DNA of 64,000 bases from Rugalucina vietnamica (taxonomy: Eukaryota; Mollusca; Bivalvia; Lucinida; Lucinidae). Below the pieces are notes generated by a model, which saw nothing but the letters and a program-made list of their open reading frames with translations, was not told where the DNA came from and ran no database searches. Position numbers and translations under genes: made by a program. The stretch spans positions 2,645,151-2,709,150 of the forward strand of contig OZ024878.1 of assembly GCA_964017185.1 (NCBI GenBank), given 5' to 3'. Shown here in pieces: positions 48,862-58,980 of the stretch. Each line of letters starts with the position of its first letter. Within the stretch, counting starts at the first letter, position 1.

Positions 48862-48963
48862 CTGTTAGGAGATGTAGCAGCCTGGGAACCATTTTCATCA
48901 ACATCTTCAGTATCTGACCATTCAGAGTCATTTGTACATGTCAGGTTCAGCTTAAGATTTGCC
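48862..48963 (-). CDS. Transposase exon 4
   Basis: TTTACAG acceptor; reads ANLKLNLTCTNDSEWSDTED and ends SQAATSPN with an ACAG|GTATCT donor in phase 2. The acidic SDTEDVDENG stretch is probably a linker. Confidence 0.7.
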
Positions 48964-49285
48964 CTGTAAATGGATAACACAAAACTTGTTGCAACATAGA
49001 GATTTTTCAAATTACATTATAGTTGTACAGTGACTACTGTATGCAAGAACTGTACTAAATGAATCAAAACCATAAAACATTCAGGTAATACTTATGCAGC
49101 TTTCGCTCCTTAGTTCGGCAAAGGTGGATGTAGAGATCTCTCTTTATAGTGCGCAGATTCTTGATCTATCATAAGACTGCATGTTGTATAGTTTGATTAA
49201 TTTTAGACTAAAACAAAAAGTAAAATATCTATTATAAAGATTGAGATAATGAGTTTTGTAAGACATCAACACAGATATATCATAC

Positions 49286-49387
49286 TTTGTGGCTGGGGAA
49301 GCATCTGGAAGTAGACTAACACCAAGGTCTTTTATCAATCCCACCATGGTAGATTCCGCAGCCTGGGACTCTTCATCGGCAATATCT
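49286..49387 (-). CDS. Transposase exon 3
   Basis: TTTGCAG acceptor; the join completes EMKDIADEESQAAES. It reads through VSLLPDASPATK to an AAA|GTATGA donor. Confidence 0.75.
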
Positions 49388-49774
49388 CTGCAAATAAAGT
49401 ACATATTCGGGTGATCTTAGAAATGTCAATATATTTCTGCCAATCATCAGCTTACTTTTGCTGATTATACTTATTTGTATTACATGTATTATGATAAATC
49501 ATTTAAGTTACTATGTTTGAATATTTTGACTGAAAACAAAGTACATATATTTTGCAATAAACTGAAATCATTACAAAATATTTTCTGTCAGTACAGAAAA
49601 ACAACAAGTAGCACCGACAGCAGGGTCAATACCTAAAGTCTTTTTTCTCTCTCTAAATTTCACTCATGATTTTTTAGACACGGTAGATTGACGTAACTAT
49701 GTCATAATGATAATGAAAGATTCCATGCAGTGGGACTGCTTCAAATTGATGAGAATGTGTTGTTCTAAGCTTAC

Positions 49775-49955
49775 TTCATTTCATCTTTGTATGCTTCATC
49801 AGCTGCTTTACGTGTGGAGTCTTTAGCATAGGTTGTGATGAGGTCCCCAGCTCTGTTTTCCATATGCTTCAAATTCTTAGACTGAATTTCGGGTATATTG
49901 AGGGTACTCAACAAGTTGTTCACTCTCACTGGTCCACCAATGCTGTCTACCATTG
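49775..49955 (-). CDS. Transposase exon 2
   Basis: TTTTCAG acceptor, then AMVDSIGGPVRVNNLLSTLN through AKDSTRKAADEAYKDEMK; the GAA|GTAAGC donor joins in phase to exon 3. The VNNLL(x)3NIP pattern is typical of the N-terminal half of this transposase family. Confidence 0.8.
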
Positions 49956-49989
49956 CTGAAAATATAATAAATACACATTCTTGAATAAT

Positions 49990-50245
49990 ACAATCAGGAA
50001 AACATGTCCGCGAAAACTATACCCCCTTTAACCCTTCTTTTATATTGTCAAACTGGGGTATGGAGGAAATACCTACATGCATTTTTATTTTTTTTTTCGT
50101 TCCAAAATATAGATTGTGGGTACTTGTTAGATCCACCTCTGCGAGTCTGTTCTAATGTGTACCCCGTAATCTATATTATGAGCAAAATAAATCAAAATAT
50201 CAAACTTTTTCCTATGAAATTTTCAATTTTTATGGCGCTGAAAAA
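49990..50245. mobile_element. Hairpin MITE, family M2
   Basis: CAGGAAAACATGTCCG to ATATAGATTGTGGGTACTTG and a mirrored ACCCCGTAATCTATATTATG. Lies in intron 1 beside a SINE. Confidence 0.65.
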
Positions 50246-50246
50246 A

Positions 50247-50433
50247 ATCTCTTGTTTGTATTGGGGCTTTACGTCCCAGTCAAAAATTTTTCAGTCATGT
50301 CGTGACGGATTTAACAAGAACTGTAGGTACTTAATGTGTCTTTCTCAAGGACACAACGCAGTGCCGCCTGTGGGGATCATACCTCTCAATTCAGACTCCC
50401 ATGCTCTACCACTACGCCACCACGCTCCCTAAA
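50247..50433 (-). mobile_element. tRNA-derived SINE, family B
   Basis: On the minus strand: GGGAGCGTGGTGGCGTAGTG head, ATGATCCCCACAGGCGGCAC, GTCCTTGAGAAAGACAC and ACATGACTGAAAAATTT, as in 10948-11156. Confidence 0.75.
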
Positions 50434-51068
50434 AAAGTCTCTGTATTTTGTATGGGGAAGTTTTCGTAGTGATTCAGATATATTGCAAAAATTACATTTA
50501 TTAACCCTGTTAACCTATAACACCACATTATTTGCAACTACGGTCAGTCTTAAATTTCTTTGTGGAGTCTTCATCAATACATAAATTCCGGCCCATAATG
50601 TTGTAAAACCGACTCATCCTGTCTCTGCACCAGTTACGGGACAAGGGTCAAGGCCTGGCCCGAAGGTTATTAAACGTTTTTCAAGCTCAACTCAGCTGAG
50701 CATAAAATTTAAGCTGTTCATAAATATGAAAATAGCACAAATTAATTCAAATTTCAGGTTTATATCACCAAAGCTGATAATGTATCCTGCTTATAAATTG
50801 TTGGCATTTTAATATTTATGGGCAGGATAAATTTTAGTCTCAGCTGAGCTGAGCATGAAAAAAAGTCTTATAACCTCAGGACCAGGTTAGATCTCAGATA
50901 GGTTCGAAAGGTCTCACTCTTGAGCCTCTGCTGGGGAGCTGTCGGTTGTGGCCTTGAGCAAGTCACATAAATTTCCACATGAGGCGCTTGAGGTAATGGC
51001 CAGAAATTGATCAACTCTGAGGACAGTAAACAAATCTCACCAACAATTGTGTTTTTTAAGCACTGGTG

Positions 51069-51355
51069 ATTTGTAACCACGCCCCCACCCCCGGGGGAGG
51101 GCGGGGGATACCCCTGAAAATGAGCGGGACTTTGACCAAAGTTTTGCCATGGCAGCCACAGTGCGGGGGAAATATCTGGGGTTTGCTTTATATAGGCAAA
51201 AAGGGCCGTGAAATGAAAAGAGCAGGGGAAAAGAGCAGTGGTTTTACCAACGAGCAGTCCCCGCAGGGTGGGGCTATTAGCGGGGATTTGATGGACCAAA
51301 AGTAAAAGTCCCCGCTATTCCCCCGGCCCGGGTCTGGGGGGCCGTGGTTACAAAT
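51069..51355. mobile_element. GC-rich MITE with ATTTGTAACCACG termini
   Basis: 13-bp perfect inverted termini (ATTTGTAACCACG / CGTGGTTACAAAT), extended by C-rich/G-rich tracts. 287 bp, unusually GC-rich for the region. The target duplication is unclear. Lies in intron 1. Confidence 0.7.
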
Positions 51356-51389
51356 GACTAGTGCATTAAAAATAACAATAATAAGTTAC

Positions 51390-52264
51390 CTGTTCCTAGC
51401 TTTGTATTCACAGCAAAGGATGGCATACCCCGTGTTGACTTCTTCCTGTGTGTTTTTCCATAAGGGACCCTGTTAACTGTACCACAATCACTGTTTGTAC
51501 ACAGATACTTGGGGTTACTGTTTAGACTTTTTCAAAAGCTCATACTTGTACTCTTTTTTTCAAAACTTACAGTTATATTTTTTGTTATCTTTTTGAGCTT
51601 TTCTGCAATAGTCGTGACCTTGAAAAATTAGAAAAAAATGTCTAGAATCTATAGAAAGCAATCGAAATACTGATATGCCATCCTGAATGTAGAGAAAAAA
51701 CACGTGCTTTTTCTTTACATTAGTGATTGCTTATCAGTATTTCTAATGCTTTATATGTATTCTAGACATATTTTTCTAATTGTATAAGGTCAGGACTAAT
51801 GCAGAAAAGCTAAATGAAGAAGAAAAAAAATACAAGAATAATTAAAAAAAAATAGTACAAGTATTAGCTTTATGCAAATCTAAACAGTAACCCCGAGTAT
51901 CTGTGTGTTTGTACACTTCACATAAATATACCCGCTAAGTCCCTTTTTCAATTCCCCAACAATGTTGAAATATGTGAGAGGTACCGGCCCCAATCTACAT
52001 TTAGAACACGACTTGAGGGAGGACAATAAATGATCTAACTCCACAACGCGTCTACCGAACTTCCATCCCTCTCTGCTGGCCGTTGGTGGAATCGGGTCGT
52101 GCAACGCACATGTCGCATTTACGCATGCATTTCCTTCACATAAATGTCCCGATGAATAATTATGTTCGATCTGTATGTGTGTTTTCAGTTTTTTCTTTTT
52201 TTTTAACGGAGGATTTTGAGAATCTTCCCCGTTGATCTCGGTGCTGGTTTACCATCGACGCCAT
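51390..52264 (-). CDS. Transposase exon 1 (split by foldback)
   Basis: The ATG at 52264 opens a basic N-terminus. A run of nine A puts the next part in another frame, which reads through HLCEGNACVNATC and GWKFGRRVVELD to YVKC. The 406-bp insertion at 51500-51905 follows. Removing it with one TGTTTGTA copy joins YVKCTN directly to SDCGTVN and GKTHRKK. The donor is GGAACAG|GTAACT, phase 1. Confidence 0.75.
51500..51905. mobile_element. 406-bp palindromic foldback in exon 1, 8-bp duplication
   Basis: Termini CACAGATAC / GTATCTGTG; the two ~200-bp arms are inverted copies along their whole length (ACTTGTACT, ATTAGAAAAA, ATGTCTAGAAT in both). TGTTTGTA flanks both sides (51492-51499, 51906-51913). 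An 8-bp duplication fits hAT-type mobilisation (inference). Confidence 0.82.
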
Positions 52265-52470
52265 TTTCTTCCGCCGGAAAAATACCCAGGAATCACCGAC
52301 TGTTACTATTTTTAGTAACATGACGCGACAATCTCGCGCGCTTGACATCATATCCGATTCTATTTTAAGTACGGCGGAGAATGGCGCGCTTTGCCGAATG
52401 GGGTTACGGTTTATATCGATGTTTGTCGATATTAGCCGATTATTAACGGAGTTATTATGGGTGTAATACC
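52265..52470 (-). promoter_or_regulatory. Transposon 5' region, candidate promoter
   Basis: Between the right TIR and the ATG; contains CpG-rich stretches (CGCGACAATCTCGCGCGC and GGCGGAGAATGGCGCGC). No TATA box identified. It is the only GC-rich block upstream of the transposase, so it is the likely promoter/5' UTR. Confidence 0.4.
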
Positions 52471-52530
52471 TTAAATGCAACTGGTATCGTATTTGAATGA
52501 ATTTGACTGTGTATTGGCGGGAAACAAAAA
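52471..52530 (+). repeat. R2 repeat, right half
   Basis: TTAAATGCAACTGGTATCG and TTTGACTGTGTATTGGCGGG match 16265-16315, completing the copy interrupted at 37532. Confidence 0.75.
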
Positions 52531-52734
52531 AATTTTGAATCCGAGAAAAAAGATCAGAAAAGAGTGCATTTAGAAGCTAAATCACACCCTAAAACCCCAG
52601 GATGATTCCAAAATACAATTAACTATATTGTATTTACTATTTCAATGAGAACATATAGTAAGTCTAGTGAATAAAAATAATTGTTAGATAGTAAGTCTAG
52701 TGAGCAGCTATGCCAATAAGGATGGTCACTTAGT

Positions 52735-52855
52735 TACCTGACCGTACCTGTATACATGAATACGCAAATAAAAGACACAAACAGCAGACAATTCGACACC
52801 AACCTATGACACAAATACAACCAATTGACGATCGGTTGCTGATACACATAGAATG
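52735..52855 (+). repeat. LR fragment
   Basis: ACCTGACCGTACCTG and CAAATACAACCAATTGACGA match 17475-17600. Confidence 0.6.
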
Positions 52856-52856
52856 C

Positions 52857-53340
52857 AACTTCTTGTCTGTTGCTTGGCCCACCGGGGTTAAACTGGTGGT
52901 TTTCTTTTGCTCCGGGTTTCAGTAAGTTACTCGGCGCCCAGGGATCTCCATCGTCAGACAGCTTACTGTGTCTGTTGAGTCCTCGTTTTTGATTCATCAA
53001 GGTGGTTATCATGATTTATTCGTTTGTCCTTGATGGTTTATTAACTAGTTAGAGATTCACCACGAGGACCGAACAACTAACTAAATGTTGTGAACCACAG
53101 CAGAAGATGAGGGTGAGGTTAGGCGCCTGTAAAACCGGTTTAGGGAAAATAGCTGCTCATTCGGCTTACGATATGTTTCATGGTATAAGTACTTGATTGT
53201 TAGTTTGTTTTTTTCCCACTTCGGTTTTTGGAGTGGGAATCTTTTTCTGATTGCGCCTTTTCCTGATTTTTGCCTACTTGTACCTTTTTAAGCCCCCCAG
53301 TGATTTATAACTGACCGTTCCAAGGCGGTATTACTGTTGT
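52857..53340 (+). mobile_element. RT retroelement 3' region with internal deletion
   Basis: From CTTCTTGTCTGTTGCTTGGC to TTTTTGCCTACTTGTAC at ~53283, with ~190 bp missing at 53145 (GTAAAACCGGTTTAGGGAAA). A further 50 bp (CCCCCCAGTGATTTATAAC...) repeats an earlier part of the same 3' region, indicating a second overlapping fragment. Confidence 0.75.
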
Positions 53341-53639
53341 GGTTCACACTTATCTGAATTGTTCCAATAACGAGTTTCATGTTGCATGGCTTTGTGGCCA
53401 CCCGAGTATAATTTGGCTGTTACTTAGCCCTCTGCATTTTACTTGTTATATTATAATAATAATAATAATCTCTATATTTATAGAGGAAAACGTATTTAGC
53501 ACAACGGCTAGTCTTCCATACGGTCCTCTAGTGAATACAGACATTGATTATTTTCGGACCTTTTTTGTTATTATTCGGACTTTTTCATATTAGACATGCG
53601 ATGTAAGTGATGCTATAGTTTTGTTTTGGGAGAAGAGAA

Positions 53640-53783
53640 GCCAGTGCTTGCATTATAATGCTGAGCGCTAAGCAAGGTAGCCAATGGTACCATTTTTAAA
53701 GTCTTTGGTATGACCCGGCCCGGGATCGAACCCACGACCTCCCGCTCCCAAAGCGGACGCTCTAACCATTACGCTATCGGAAT
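53640..53783 (-). mobile_element. tRNA-derived SINE, family D
   Basis: The minus-strand head is strongly tRNA-like: GATAGCGTAATGGTTAGAGC (A box), an anticodon arm with TTTGGGA loop (TGG, Pro-like) and GGGTTCGATCCC (B box). It continues CATACCAAAGACTTTAAAAA and CTTAGCGCTCAGCAT, so it is a SINE rather than a free tRNA gene. Confidence 0.7.
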
Positions 53784-53917
53784 CTATTCTGTCCAAGCTA
53801 GCACTGTGGCCACCTAATACCTTCAATAACTGCTCACCCTGCTTTCCGTTATTCATGTTAAACGTTGGGATCTATGTTTAATATTTTCTTAATATGTTTT
53901 TTTTTTCTTGTATATCA

Positions 53918-54288
53918 CTGAACCACTGCAAAAGCTGAGGGTGAGGTTAGGTACCTGTAAAGCCGGTTTAAGCCCCCCCCCCAGTAATTTTATATTACTG
54001 AACGTTCCAAGGCGATACTTCTGTTGTGGTTCTAATTGTTTTGTGTTTTGAAGTCGAATTTTTGTGCTGTTTGAGCCTTATGTACGTTTTCATATTTTAG
54101 TTCAGCTCGGGTAACTGAGTGGCCGCCTATTAGGGAATGGCTGCTCACTCGGCTTACGGCGAGTTTCCATTGTATAAGTACTTAAGTGTCATTTTAGTTT
54201 TTCCCACCCCTCGGTTTATGGAGTGGGAATTTCTTTCTGATTGCGCCATTTCCTGATTATTGCCTATTTATACTTTTTTTAAAGTCCC
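53918..54288 (+). mobile_element. RT-element 3' tail, diverged subfamily
   Basis: CTGAACCACTGCAAAAGCTG to TTGCCTATTTATAC. It shares CGCCATTTCCTGATTATTGC-type substitutions with 35826-35935. Confidence 0.75.
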
Positions 54289-54448
54289 AGTCCTACTGCG
54301 CTTAAGATCGCCTTACGATTGTCTAAATATTAATTTGGGGGCCATTTCTTTGACCTCGATATGCAAATTAAGAAAGTAGAAACACGTTAGAAAATATTTA
54401 ACAATTTTGCATACGCAGCCATATTGGCTCCATGTTGCGAAATCTATA

Positions 54449-54483
54449 GGGTCACTGAAGAGGCCGAAACCGCGGCATGGTCC
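54449..54483 (+). ncRNA. Hammerhead motif with deleted stem II
   Basis: GGGTCA, CTGAAGA, then only GGCC before GAAA, CCGCGGC, A, TGGTCC. Relative to 54818-54861 nine bases of stem II are gone; probably inactive. Confidence 0.6.
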
Positions 54484-54817
54484 ATCCCCTTTCTTATTAA
54501 TATATTCGCTGCTCTTATAGGATCTCAGTTTTATTTTTAATTGCTATTACTGCAGCTGGTGTTGTGTCGTGTGGTGGTCCTAATGCGTCTCCCCGTGCAT
54601 CATCCATAGTGCGGATTATATTTTCCTTTTGGTCCTTCGAGATCAGCGAAGGTATTCTGAGAAATCAAAAGTTATTATCGGGTTTAGATTCATTTTCTAA
54701 CCAACGTTTCATATATTTGACCCCATTTGGATTATACTGGTCTTTGCATCGACTACCCAGTTAAAAGTTGCAAAATTACAGTAATTTTCTTTGGTTCCAT
54801 GTTGCAAAATCTGTAGG

Positions 54818-54861
54818 GTCACTGAAGAGGTTTAAGCAGCCGAAACCGCGGTATGGCCCAT
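54818..54861 (+). ncRNA. Type I hammerhead ribozyme motif, canonical core
   Basis: GGGTCA; CTGAAGA core; stem II GGTT/AGCC with loop TAAGC; GAAA; CCGCGG stem III closed by U16.1; cleavage A at 54855; TGGCCC. Stem I pairs over 6 bp with one G-U. All core positions match the hammerhead consensus. Confidence 0.78.
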
Positions 54862-54984
54862 CCCCTTTCTCATTAATATATTCGCTGCTCTTACAGGATC
54901 TCAGTTTTATTTTTATTATCAATAAACTTATGACTATACAATCGTATGATTGCTAACGATTCAGTGGGTCTGGCGCTTAAGCTG

Positions 54985-55400
54985 AGTGAGCAGTAATTAC
55001 TCATAAGAAGGACATTCTAATACCCAAGCTTAACTTTTGTTCTAATACCCAAGCTTAACTTTTGATAGGAATACGCACATAAAATGAACAAACACCAACA
55101 CGTTAAAGTAACAGAACCATAATTAGTTCTGGCTTTGATACCGATCGGATCTTGACGTAAACTTCAGGCTGACGGTCTAACAATGCGTACAAATGGAAGA
55201 AGACATTTCCCTTGGGGGATAAAATGTTCACAGCTAATTAAGCTCTCGTACGATGGATGTAAATGAACGTATAAAATGATCTGTATAGGTTAATTATACG
55301 GGAATATGTTTTGTCTATGCAAATGGGAAAATTCGACGTTATTGGTAAGGTATATTGCAAATCCCTTAAGTCATAGTTCTTCAGTAATATGTGGCGATGA
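54985..55400 (+). repeat. LR fragment
   Basis: TAATTACTCATAAGAAGGAC through GGGGGATAAAATGTTCACAG matches 17610-17960, with a small tandem duplication of AATACCCAAGCTTAAC. After it, 55401-55620 has no recognised content. Confidence 0.65.
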
Positions 55401-55673
55401 TCGCACAGTTTTCTGAATCAATCGATTCAGAGTGCTTTCCAAATCTGGGCGGCTACCATTCCTACACGACGGCATTCGAATTACTATAAGGTATTTTAGT
55501 TCTCCTTGGTACCGGCGAATGCATAGGATGCGATTGCTCCTCACATAGTGAAAATAATATGACTCCAAATTAAAAGACAAACAAAAACTCATTTGAACAC
55601 ATTACAATTTGTTTACATGGTTCGGTCAAAACATCAGGAAAACATGTCCATGAAATGTATATCCCCTTAAAAA

Positions 55674-56262
55674 AGTACAAGTAGGCAAAGATTAGGAAAA
55701 GGTGCAATCAGAAAAAGACTCCCACTCCAAAAACCAAGGTGGGAAAAAACCAAACTAACAATCAGGTACTTATACCATGAAAACATTTCGTAAGCCGAAT
55801 GAGCAGCTATTTTCCCAATAGGTGGCCACTCAGTTACCTTAACTTAACTAAAAATATTCAAATATACATAAGGCGCCAACAGCACAAAAATATTTTAAAC
55901 ACCAAGACATAAAACAAAAAGAACCACCACAGAAGTATCGACTTGGAACGATCAGTAACACAAAGTTACTGGCGGGTTTAAATCGATTTTACACGGTCGT
56001 AACCGCTTCTGCAGTGGTTCATAACATTTAGTTAGTTCTTCGGTCCTCGTGGTGAATCTCTAACTAGTAAATGAAGCATCAAGAACAAACAAATAAATCA
56101 TGATAAACATCCTGATGAATCAAAAACCAGGACTCACAGATTCAGTAAGCTGCCCGACGATGGAGATCCCTGGGCGCCAAATAACTTACTATCTCCGGAG
56201 CTAAAGAAAAACATCAGTTTGACCCCGGTGGGCCAAGCAACAGACAAGAAGCTCCGGCCCCA
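55674..56262 (-). mobile_element. RT retroelement 3' region
   Basis: From GTACAAGTAGGCAAAG to AGAAGCTCCGGCCCCAA, nearly the whole non-coding 3' region, truncated ~20 bp short of the RT stop codon and abutting an M2 MITE. Confidence 0.85.
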
Positions 56263-56399
56263 ATACAACCCCACTTTTATACAGTGAAAGTTGGGTTTGC
56301 AGTGGTATTTCTATTATTTTTGATCCAAAATATAGAATGTGGGTACTCTTTATGGGTTCTAACCTGTATCCACAATCAATGTTTTCAACAACAATATTG
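56263..56399. mobile_element. Hairpin MITE, family M2 (right part)
   Basis: ACCCCACTTTTATACAGTGA and ATATAGAATGTGGGTACTC with mirrored CCACAATCAATGTTTT. Confidence 0.55.
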
Positions 56400-56720
56400 A
56401 AGGTACAAGTAGGCAACGATTAGGTAAAAAGGTACAAGTAGGCAAAGATCAGGAAAAGGCGCAATCAGAAAGAGATTCCCACTCCAAAAACCGAGGTGGG
56501 GAAAAACCAAGGCGCAATCAGAAAAAGATTCCCACTTCAAAAACCGAGATGGGAAAAAACTAAATTAACAATCTTACACTTATACCACGAAAACACATCG
56601 TAAGCTGCTCATCTATTTCTAAATAGGTGGCCACTCAGTTACTAAAAATATCATAACATACATAGGCGCCAACAGCACAAACGATTTTTAAACACCAAGA
56701 CATAAAACAATAAGAAGAAC
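56400..56720 (-). mobile_element. Two or three nested RT-element tails
   Basis: A 25-bp terminus (GTACAAGTAGGCAACGATTA) is followed directly by a second GTACAAGTAGGCAAAG copy, and the GCGCAATCAGAAA to GGGAAAAA block appears twice (56459-56505 and 56511-56560). Truncated tails inserted into or next to each other. Confidence 0.75.
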
Positions 56721-57740
56721 ATTTTTTTTTCAACAGAAAATTTTGATTTTTTCTAACTAAGGAAAAATCTGTATATTGCTTGGTCAAGATTGCATAATAT
56801 AGGAACTAGTACATGTTCCATACTTTGTCCAGGGTCTGGACTTGCAGAAAGCCAATAAAGAAATACGGTCTTAGCTGTAATAAACTTAATTTAATAAGCT
56901 ATGTGTCAGACTGACACAATAAACCAAATCAGCCAGTTACATTAGTAGGTACATAATGAGTTATGCATGCACCACAGAATAGCATTGTCTCTTGGAATAA
57001 CACACGTCGGTCGGATAATCAAATCCTTTTAAGAGCTAAAATATTGGGCTTCCCTTTATCGCTCACATTCCTTTGAATTTGCGTAGCGGAACATCAATTT
57101 CAATTTTGTTTATTAACTGCTCGAAATTTGTCATTGCGGATTTATAAGTCTTATGGTGGCATCTTGTGAGAAAGATGACAAAAATGGCTAACAATCAACA
57201 AAATTGAGTGTCTGGAACTCGTGGTTCATGCATAAATAATAACTCTGGTAGCTGACAAAAGGATTAGACAACATCAAATATTCAATAGCCACAGGACTTT
57301 GTTGTACGTACAAAGCTTCGGAAATAATTGACAGTCTAGCGAATGTCTCGTCGGGTCGAACTATAGTGTCAAAACAAATCATTCAATTATTTTCTATTAC
57401 TCGAACGTAATATAAGGATATGCACACCTACTTACGCATTCATTTATCGTCGGTATTGCCAAATTTCGTAAAAAGATCATTGATATTCAACCTGTTCTTG
57501 TCCTAATATCGATATTTTCTGGACGTTAACATCAAACTGACGGCCTAACAATGCTTACAAAAAGGAAGAAGATCTACATTTCCCTTGGGGGATAAAATAT
57601 TCACAGTTAATCAAGCTCTCTTACTGCGGATGAAACAGATCATGTAAGATCAGAAGTACATGTATAGGTTAATTATACGGGAATATGTTTTGATCATTGC
57701 AACTACAATTTGTCTGGTATTACGGATCCCTTAAGACATA

Positions 57741-58364
57741 CAGTACAGTCAGCGTGATGTTTATATCCTTCGCGCTCACGCACGAAAGAAAAAAAAAGAT
57801 TAAATTCCACGCAAAACCCTCGCAAAACCCTCGCTTATTCCTCGCAAAATAACTTAAAACACAAAAAAATGAAATATAGGAAATGCAAACGAAAAATACG
57901 TTTGCACGTGTCTTCATTGATGCGGAAATGTAACACGTCATACTGATTAGTACATGTACATGTCCGTACACGCCAAAGTTTCAGACTTTCAGTGGCGGAA
58001 ATGACTTCTTTGCTGTAATTTAGATTGACAAGATACATCAACATATATACAAAAATGAAAAATAAAATCACTTTTTTATGTCCCTTTTACCTGATCGTGA
58101 AACGAATGTGGAAGGCGTGAGCGAGCGTGGGACTGTTGATATCTCACGCAACTCTCTTAATCCTTTCCACGTTTCTTTTCACGCTACAGTTGTGCAGTTT
58201 CACGTTTCATTTCCACGCTCCACGCAAATCTCACGCTACTTCCTCGCAAAACTCACGCAAAATCCACGCTAATTCCACGCAAAATCCACGGAAAAAAGTC
58301 ACGTGACATGCGAGATCCCACCTTCGTAAGCGTGAGGGATATAAACATCACGCTGACTGTACTG
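57741..58364. mobile_element. 624-bp palindromic MITE, TA duplication
   Basis: Termini CAGTACAGTCAGCGTGATGT and its reverse complement are identical for ~28 bp and flanked by TA. The interior has repeated CACGCAAAATCCACG and CCTCGCAAAA words. The LR copy at ~18887 lacks it. Confidence 0.82.
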
Positions 58365-58773
58365 TAGTACGCTGGATTAGAACTGAAGAATGAATTTTCC
58401 GTGGCGATGATCGAACATTGTACGTTTTGCTACTTAGATGTATTCGGAAATTTACTCCTACATAAATTATCGATGGACCACGGGGTAGCACTATTAAATA
58501 ACGAGGTCCTAATTTTCGTCAGCAGGATAGATTACTTCATGAAGATATTTATTCAAGAACTAGTATTTTTTTCTTCATATTTACTTTTAAGCCTAAATTC
58601 AATATTTTATTGATTAGCATATAAGGTATTCTGAGAAAACAGAAATTCATTATCGGTTTAGATATATATTCTAACCAACGTTTCATATATTTGGCTCCGT
58701 CTGGATAATACAAGTCTGTTGAAAGTTGCAAAATTACAGTTATTCTCTTTGGCTCCAGTTTACCAAATTTAAA

Positions 58774-58817
58774 GGGTCAATGAAGATGCTTGAGTAGCCG
58801 AAACCGTGGTATGGCCC
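58774..58817 (+). ncRNA. Hammerhead-like motif with mutated core (C3 to A)
   Basis: GGGTCA, ATGAAGA instead of CTGAAGA, a hairpin GCT/AGC, GAAA, CCGTGGT, A, TGGCCC. Everything except C3 is kept, but loss of C3 abolishes hammerhead catalysis in characterised ribozymes. Confidence 0.5.
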
Positions 58818-58980
58818 ACACCTTTTCTCATTGATATGCTCACTGCTGTTAAAGGATATAAGTTTTATTTATGTTTTACATGACTTAGTCAAAATCTGAA
58901 CTATCGCGGGTAACATCATTTGTCTGGGTTCTTGTCTTGCAAACTGGAGGCTTAGCAATTATTTCATTGTGATTTACTTA

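Larger units (their letters stand above)
38593..52264 (-). pseudogene. Transposase gene with C-terminal exonuclease-like motif, nine exons, disrupted
   Basis: Exons read from GT/AG sites with compatible phases except one: 52264-51390, 49955-49775, 49387-49286, 48963-48862, 42000-41809, 41063-40252, 39802-39738, 39436-39258, 38721-38593. Landmarks: basic start (NQHRDQRGRF), Cys-rich N-terminus, GKTHRKKSTRG, VDTAWQKRG, EGDGDTT, DKNH (DxxH), APKSLHYGNSESLDYRV, a basic tail, then FIMFDLETTNL, an ExoI motif of DEDD 3'-5' exonucleases. It should bind the TIRs and cut at TTAA. Defects: 1-nt indel in the A-run near 52190-52206, foldback in exon 1, TAA at 40495-40497, and a phase mismatch between the exons at 48862 and 42000. 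Confidence 0.75.
37533..52470 (-). mobile_element. 14.9 kb Kolobok-like DNA transposon flanked by TTAA
   Basis: Left terminus GGTATTAGGGTCGTAATAGC, right terminus reverse complement GGTATTACACCCATAATAAC (15 of the first 21 bases match with the next base). TTAA lies on both sides and once at the empty R2 site (16265-16268). Inside is one multi-exon transposase gene running leftwards (52264 to 38593), expanded by later insertions: a foldback in exon 1, MITEs, SINEs, a non-LTR fragment and a near-complete RT element. TTAA duplication with GDGD and DxxH motifs points to the Kolobok superfamily; a Mutator-like label (same DxxH clan) is the alternative. Confidence 0.7.
54300..54950 (+). mobile_element. 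Hammerhead-bearing repeat, tandem units of ~369 bp
   Basis: Two copies of a unit in direct order: GGGTCACTGAAGAGG at 54449 and 54818, each followed by CATCCCCTTTCT and ATATTCGCTGCTCTTA. The unit between has no open frame. The region also contains CGGGTTTAGATTC, the older form of the E1 target site. The layout (ribozyme, unit, ribozyme, partial unit) matches retrozyme organisation. Confidence 0.68.

Noticed and set aside
53707-53783. tRNA-Pro gene (TGG) on the minus strand
   Set aside because: The head is tRNA-like, but the 3' side runs straight into a SINE body and the acceptor stem does not close cleanly. Annotated as a SINE.
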